From NCBI GenBank assembly GCA_964019155.1, contig CAXHSG010000263.1, positions 1 through 64,000 on the forward strand: 64,000 bases of DNA. The letters run 5' to 3'. Position numbers and translations under genes: made by a program. The notes below the pieces were generated by a model. It was not told the origin of the DNA. It did no database searches and saw only the letters and a program-made list of their open reading frames with translations. This DNA comes from Osedax fenrisi. Lineage: Eukaryota > Annelida > Polychaeta > Sabellida > Siboglinidae. Shown piece by piece: positions 56,893 through 64,000 of this stretch (position 1 is the stretch's first letter; the number at the start of each line of letters is the position of its first letter).

Positions 56893-58620
56893 ATAGGTTA
56901 TATGAATACTCTATAGAGCGATAGGTTATATGAACACTCTATAGAGTGATAGGTTATATGAACACTCTATAGAGTGATAGGTTATATGAACACTCTATAG
57001 AGCGATAGGTTATATGAACACTCTATAGAGTGGTAGGTTATATGAACACTCTATAGAGCGATAGGTTATATGAACACTCTAGTGATTGGTTATATGAACA
57101 CTCTATAGAGTGCTAGGTTATATGAACACTCTATAGAGCGATAAGTTATATGAACACTCTAGTGATTGGTTATATGAACACTCTATAGAGCGATAGGTTA
57201 TATGAACACTCTATAGAGTGATAGGTTATATGAACACTCTATGGAGTGATATGTTATATGAACACTCTATAGAGCGATAGGTTATATGAACACTCTATAG
57301 AGCGATAGGTTATATGAACACTCTATAGAGCGATAGGTTATATGAACACTCTATAGAGTGATAGGTTATATGAACACTCTATAGAGCGATAGGTTATATG
57401 AACACTCTATAGAGCGATAGGTTATATGAACACTCTATAAAGCGATAGGTTATATGAACACTCTATAGGGCGATAGGTTATATGAACACTCTATAGAGCG
57501 ATAGGTTATATGAACACTCTATAAAGCGATAGGTTATATGAAGACTCTATAGGGCGATAGGTTATATGAACACTCTATAGAGTGATAGGTTATATGAACA
57601 CTCTAGCGAGTGCTAGGTTATATGAACACTCTATAGAGCGATAGGTTATATGAACACTCTATAGAGTGATAGGTTATATGAACACTCTAGTGATAGGTTA
57701 TATGAACACTCTATAGAGCGATAGGTTATATGTACACTCTATAGAGTGATAGGTTATATGAACACTCTATAGAGTGATAGGTTATATGAACACTCTATAG
57801 AGTGATATGTTATATGAACACTCTATAGGGCGATAGGTTATATGAACACTCTATAGAGTGATAGGTTATATGAACACTCTAGCGAGTGCTAGGTTATATG
57901 AACACTCTATAGAGCGATAGGTTATATGAACACTCTATAGAGCGATAAGTTATATGAACACTCTAGTGATTGGTTATATGAACACTCTATAGAGCGATAG
58001 GTTATATGAACACTCTATAGAGCGATAGGATATATGAACACTCTATAGAGTGATAGATTATTTGAACACACTATAGAGCGATAGGTTATATGAACACTCT
58101 ATAGAGTGATAGGTTATATGAACACTCTATAGAGCGATAGGTTATATGAACACTCTATAGAGCGATAGGTTATATGAACACTCTATAGAGCGATAGGTTA
58201 TATGAACACTCTATAGAGTGATAGGTTGTATGAACACTCTAGTGATAGGTTATATGAACACTCTATAGAGTGGTAGGTTATATGAACACTATATAGAGTG
58301 GTAGGTTATATGAACACTCTATAGAGCGATAGGTTATATTAACACTCTATAGAGTGATAGGTTATATGAACACTATATAGAGTGGTAGGTTATATGAACA
58401 CTCTATAGAGCGATAGGTTATATGAACACTCTAGTGATAGGTTATATGAACACTCTATAGAGCGATAGGTTATATGAACACACTCTATAGAGTGATAGGT
58501 TATATGAACACTCTATAGAGCGATAGGTTATATGAACACTCTATAGAGTGATAGGTTATATGAACACTCTATAGAGTGGTAGGTTATATGAACACTCTAT
58601 AGAGCGATAGGTTATATGAA

Positions 58621-60889
58621 CACTATATAGAGTGGTAGGTTATATGAACACTCTATAGAGTGGTAGGTTATATGAACACTCTATATAGAGCGATAGGTTA
58701 TATGAACACTCTATAGAGCGATAGGTTATATGAACACTCTATAGAGTGGTAGGTTACATGAACACTCTATAGAGTGGTAGGTTATATGAACACTCTATAT
58801 AGAGCGATAGGTTATATGAACACTCTATAGAGCGATAGGTTATATGAACACTCTATAGAGCGATAGGTTATATGAACACTCTATAGAGTGGTAGGTTATA
58901 TGAACACTCTATAGAGTGGTAGGTTATATGAACACTCTATATAGAGCGATAGGTTATATGAACACTCTATAGAGCGATAGGTTATATGAACACTCTATAG
59001 AGCGATAGGTTATATTAACACTCTATAGAGCGATAGGTTATATGAACACTCTATAGAGCGATAGGTTATATGAACACTCTATATAGTGGTAGGTTATATG
59101 AACACTCTATAGAGTGGTAGGTTATATGAACACTTTATATAGAGCGATAGGTTATATGAACACTCTATAGAGCGATAGGTTATATGAACACTCTATAGAG
59201 TGGTAGGTTATATGAACACTCTATAGAGTGGTAGGTTATATGAACACTCTATATAGAGCGATAGGTTATATGAACACTCTATAGAGCGATAGGTTATATG
59301 AACACTCTATAGAGCGATAGGTTATATGAACACTCTAGTGATAGGTTATATGAACACTCTATAGAGCGATATGTTATATGAACACTCTATAGAGTGATAG
59401 GTTATATGAACACTCTATAGAGCGATAGGTTATATGAACACTCTATAGAGTGATAGGTTATATGAACACTCTAGTGATTGGTTATATGAACACTCTATAG
59501 AGTGATAGGTTATATGAACACTCTATAGAGTGGTAGGTTATATGAACACTCTAGTGATTGGTTATATGAACACTCTATAGAGTGATAGGTTATATGAACA
59601 CTCTATAGAGCGATAGGTTATATGAACACTCTATAGAGTGATAGGTTATATGAACACTATATAGAGTGGTAGGTTATATGAACACTCTATAGAGCGATAG
59701 GTTATATGAACACTCTAGTGATAGGTTATATGAACACTCTATAGAGCGATAGGTTATATGAACACACTCTATAGAGTGATAGGTTATATGAACACTCTAT
59801 AGAGCGAAAGGTTATATGAACACTCTATAGAGTGATAGGTTATATGAACACTCTATAGAGTGGTAGGTTATATGAACACTCTATAGAGCGATAGGTTATA
59901 TGAACACTATATAGAGTGGTAGGTTATATGAACACTCTATAGAGTGGTAGGTTATATGAACACTCTATATAGAGCGATAGGTTATATGAACACTCTATAG
60001 AGCGATAGGTTATATGAACACTCTATAGAGTGGTAGGTTACATGAACACTCTATAGAGTGGTAGGTTATATGAACACTCTATATAGAGCGATAGGTTATA
60101 TGAACACTCTATAGAGCGATAGGTTATATGAACACTCTATAGAGCGATAGGTTATATGAACACTCTATAGAGTGGTAGGTTATATGAACACTCTATAGAG
60201 TGGTAGGTTATATGAACACTCTATATAGAGCGATAGGTTATATGAACACTCTATAGAGCGATAGGTTATATGAACACTCTATAGAGCGATAGGTTATATT
60301 AACACTCTATAGAGCGATAGGTTATATGAACACTCTATAGAGCGATAGGTTATATGAACACTCTATATAGTGGTAGGTTATATGAACACTCTATAGAGTG
60401 GTAGGTTATATGAACACTTTATATAGAGCGATAGGTTATATGAACACTCTATAGAGCGATAGGTTATATGAACACTCTATAGAGTGGTAGGTTATATGAA
60501 CACTCTATAGAGTGGTAGGTTATATGAACACTCTATATAGAGCGATAGGTTATATGAACACTCTATAGAGCGATAGGTTATATGAACACTCTATAGAGCG
60601 ATAGGTTATATGAACACTCTAGTGATAGGTTATATGAACACTCTATAGAGCGATATGTTATATGAACACTCTATAGAGTGATAGGTTATATGAACACTCT
60701 ATAGAGCGATAGGTTATATGAACACTCTATAGAGTGATAGGTTATATGAACACTCTAGTGATTGGTTATATGAACACTCTATAGAGTGATAGGTTATATG
60801 AACACTCTATAGAGTGGTAGGTTATATGAACACTCTAGTGATTGGTTATATGAACACTCTATAGAGTGATAGGTTATATGAACACTCTA
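58621..60889 (+). repeat. Duplication with 1,284-bp offset
   Basis: CACTATATAGAGTGG (58621/59905), GTTACATG (58753/60037), TATATTAAC (59011/60295) and CACTTTATAT (59131/60415) recur exactly 1,284 bp apart. Identity continues for about 980 bp until near 59605 and 60889. Both copies also resemble the left edge of the whole array. Confidence 0.9.
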
Positions 60890-61057
60890 TAGAGTGGTAG
60901 GTTATATGAACACTCTAGTGATAGGTTATATGAACACTCTATAGAGTGATAGGTTATATGAACACTCTATAGAGCGATAGGTTATATGAACACTCTAGTG
61001 ATAGGTTATATGAACACTCTATAGAGCGATAGGTTATATGAACACTCTATAGAGTGA

Positions 61058-64000
61058 TAGGTTATATGAACACTCTATAGAGTGATAGGTTATATGAACA
61101 CACTAGTGATAGGTTATATGAACACTCTATAGAGTGATAGGTTATATGAACACTCTATAGAGTGATAGGTTATATGAACACTCTATAGATTGATAGGTTA
61201 TATGAACATTCTAGTGATAGGTTATATGAACACTCTATAGAGCGGTAGGTTATATGAACACTCTAGTGATAGGTTATATGAACACTCTAGTGATAGGTTA
61301 TATGAACACTCTATAGAGCGATAGGTTATATGAATACTCTATAGAGCGATAGGTTATATGAACACTCTAGTGATAGGTTATATGAACACTCTATAGAGCG
61401 ATAGGTTATATGAACATTCTAGTGATAGGTTATATGAACACTCTATAGAGTGATAGGTTATATGAACACTCTAGTGATAGGTTATATGAACACTCTATAG
61501 AGCGATAGGTTATATGAACACTCTATAGAGTGATAGGTTATATGAACATTCTAGTGATAGGTTATATGAACACTCTATAGAGTGGTAGGTTATATGAACA
61601 CTCTATAGAGTGATAGGTTATATGAACACTCTAGTGATAGGTTATATGAACACGCTATAGAGCGATAGGTTATATGAACACTCTATAGAGTGATATGTTA
61701 TATGAACACTCTATAGAGTGATAGGTTATATGAACACTCTATAGAGCGATAGGTTATATGAACACTCTAGTGATAGGTTATATGAACACTCTATAGAGTG
61801 ATAGGTTATATGAACACTCTATAGAGCGATAGGTTATATGAACACTCTATAGAGCGATAGGTTATATGAACACTCTATAGAGTGATAGGTTACATGAACA
61901 CTCTAGTGATAGGTTATATGTACACTCTATAGAGCGATAGGTTATATGAACACTCTAGTGGTAGGTTATATGAACACTCTATAGAGCGATAGGTTATATG
62001 AACACTCTATAGAGTGGTAGGTTATATGAACACTCTAGTGATAGGTTATATGAACACTCTATAGAGCGATAGGTTATATGAACACTCTATAGAGTGATAG
62101 GTTATATGAACACTCTATAGAGCGATAGGTTATATGAACACTCTATAGAGCGATAGGTTATATGAACACTCTATAGAGCGATAAGTTATATGAACACTAT
62201 ATAGAGCGATAGGTTATATGAACACTCTATAGAGTGCTAGGTTATATGAACACTCTATAGAGCGATAGGTTATATGAACACTCTATAGAGCGATAGATTA
62301 TATGAACACTCTAGTGATAGGTTATATGAACACTCTATAGAGTGATAGGTTATATGAACACTCTATAGAGCGATAGGTTATATGAACACTCTATAGAGCG
62401 ATAATTTATATGAACACTCTAGTGATAGGTTATATGAACACTCTAGTGATTGGTTATATGAACACTCTATAGAGTGCTAGGTTATATGAACACTCTATAG
62501 AGCGATAAGTTATATGAACACTCTAGTGATAGGTTATATGAACACTCTATAGAGTGATAGGTTATATGAACACTCTATAGAGCGATAATTTATATGAACA
62601 CTCTAGTGATAGGTTATATGAACACTCTATAGAGCGATAGGTTATATGAACACTCTATAGAGTGATAGGTTATATGAACACTCTAGTGATAGGTTATATG
62701 AACACTCTATAGAGCGATAGGTTATATGAACACTCTATAGAGTGATAGGTTATATGAACACTCTATAGAGTGATAGGTTATATGAACACTCTAGTGATAG
62801 GTTATATGAACACTCTATAGAGCGATAGGTTATATGAACACTCTATAGAGCGATAGGTTATATGAACACTCTATAGAGTGATAGGTTATATGAACACTCT
62901 AGTGATAGGTTATATGAACACTCTATAGAGCGATAGGTTATATGAACACTCTATAGAGTGATATGTTATATGAACACTCTATAGAGTGATAGGTTATATG
63001 AACACTCTATAGAGCGATAGGTTATATGAACACTCTATAGAGTGATAGGTTATATGAACACTCTAGTGATAGGTTATATGAACACTCTATAGAGCGATAG
63101 GTTATATGAACACTCTATAGAGTGATAGGTTATATGAACACTCTATAGAGTGATAGGTTATATGAACACTCTATAGAGTGATAGGTTATATGAACACTCT
63201 ATAGAGCGATAGGTTATATGAACACTCTATAGAGTGATAGGTTATATGAACACTCTATAGAGCGATAGGTTATATGAACACTATAGTGATTGGTTATATG
63301 AACACTCTATAGAGCGATAGGTTATATGAACACTCTATAGAGTGGTAGGTTATATGAACACTCTATAGAGTGGTAGGTTATATGAACACTCTATAGAGTG
63401 CTAGGTTATATGAACACTCTATAGAGCGATAGGTTATATGAACACTCTATAGAGCGATAGGTTATATGAACACTCTATAGAGTGATAGGTTATATGAACA
63501 CTCTATAGAGTGGTAGGTTATATGAACACTCTATAGAGTGATAGGTTATATGAACACTCTATAGAGCGATAGGTTATATGAACACTATAGTGATTGGTTA
63601 TATGAACACTCTATAGAGCGATAGGTTATATGAACACTCTATAGAGTGGTAGGTTATATGAACACTCTATAGAGCGATAGGTTATATGAACACTCTATAG
63701 AGTGATAGGTTATATGAACACTCTATAGAGCGATAAGTTATATGAACACTCTAGTGGTAGGTTATATGAACACTCTATAGAGCGATAGGTTATATGAACA
63801 CTCTATAGAGCGATAGGTTATATGAACACTCTATAGAGTGATAGGTTATATGAACACTCTATAGAGCGATAGGTTATATGAACACTATAGTGATTGGTTA
63901 TATGAACACTCTATAGAGCGATAGGTTATATGAACACTCTATAGAGTGATAGGTTATATGAACACTCTAGTGATAGGTTATATGAACACTCTATAGAGCG
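61058..64000 (+). repeat. Downstream copy of the 54-57-kb segment, cut by window end
   Basis: This is the second copy of 53.95-56.89 kb at an offset of 7,108 bp. It carries the GTTACATG variant found only in the 51.7- and 54.5-kb copies of the main higher-order repeat, so it descends from that sub-lineage. The array continues beyond 64000. Confidence 0.88.

Larger units (their letters stand above)
7901..64000 (+). repeat. 28-bp satellite DNA array, over 56 kb, open at the right end
   Basis: A continuous head-to-tail tandem array. The monomer is CACTCTATAGAG, then CG or TG, then ATAGGTTATATGAA (28 bp). Common variants are a 24-mer lacking four bases at the palindrome centre (CACTCTAGTG), a 30-mer with an extra CA (CACACTCTATAG), a 30-mer with an extra TA (CTCTATATAG), and TGG, TGC, GATTGG, GATATG and GATAAG base variants. 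I estimate about two thousand copies. All copies seen lie in one orientation, and no transposon, gene or unrelated spacer interrupts them. No strand is coding: the 28-bp step rotates reading frames and each monomer supplies TAG or TGA on the plus strand and TAA or TAG on the minus strand. Identity is highest inside higher-order blocks, which indicates recent amplification. Location (centromere, pericentromere, subtelomere or arm) cannot be told from sequence. Confidence 0.98.

Noticed and set aside
7901..64000. CRISPR-like regularly spaced repeats
   Set aside because: There are no unique spacers. The entire unit is repeated, and the context is an animal LINE and microsatellites.
7901..64000. 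Possible coding or repeat-protein array
   Set aside because: The 28-bp unit is not a multiple of three and contains TAG and TGA on the plus strand and TAA and TAG on the minus strand, so no long frame exists.
7901..64000. Telomeric array, because TAGGTTA also occurs in TTAGG repeats
   Set aside because: The seven-base match is short, the monomer has no G-rich strand bias, and higher-order structure is not telomere-like. A subtelomeric position remains possible but is not supported.

Overview
The window looks like AT-rich repetitive nuclear DNA from an animal, most likely an invertebrate. There is no prokaryotic gene organisation, and the only protein-coding remains belong to an animal-type LINE whose ORF1 carries a PHD finger and whose ORF2 has an apurinic-type endonuclease plus reverse transcriptase of the L2/CR1 kind. 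The non-repetitive parts keep many CpG dinucleotides in an AT-rich background, as in many arthropods with little DNA methylation. I cannot name a species or order with confidence. No host gene was recognised.

Layout. Positions 1-204 are unassigned CpG-rich sequence. Positions 205-1256 are bounded by imperfect inverted repeats of about 100-140 bp, which suggests a decayed foldback or TIR-type DNA transposon. Inside it lie a candidate tRNA-derived SINE on the minus strand (about 400-616), a (TA)n tract, a C-rich tandem repeat and a 15-bp minisatellite. Positions 1289-1803 are very AT-rich and otherwise empty. Positions 1804-6329 hold a nearly full-length L2-like LINE: 5' leader, ORF1, ORF2, a 3' UTR with two hairpins and AATAAA, and a TAC-type tail. 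It is recently dead: ORF2 carries two frameshifts and one in-frame stop, and ORF1 appears to be cut by an early TAA, yet nearly all catalytic motifs remain legible. Positions 6330-7440 are a dense cluster of (TA)n and (CA)n microsatellites plus a 12-bp CACGTG-containing tandem repeat. Positions 7440-7900 are ordinary-looking unique sequence.

From about 7901 to the end of the window (56.1 kb, still continuing) there is one uninterrupted head-to-tail satellite array with a basic 28-bp monomer: CACTCTATAGAG, then CG or TG, then ATAGGTTATATGAA. I estimate about two thousand monomers. They fall into a small set of recurring length and sequence variants (24, 28 and 30 bp; CG, TG, TGG and TGC types). 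These are organised into nested higher-order repeats with exact offsets that can be read from rare marker mutations: 1,066, 1,284, 1,668, about 2.9-3.5 kb, 7,108 and 50,750 bp. The array has no ORF on either strand because the 28-bp period cycles stop codons through all frames.

The point of most interest is the satellite. The TG monomer has a 14-bp perfect palindrome and a GATA-factor-like TGATAG, both altered by the CG/TG alternation. The higher-order architecture records very recent, repeated segmental amplification. A centromeric, pericentromeric or subtelomeric role is plausible but not shown by the sequence.
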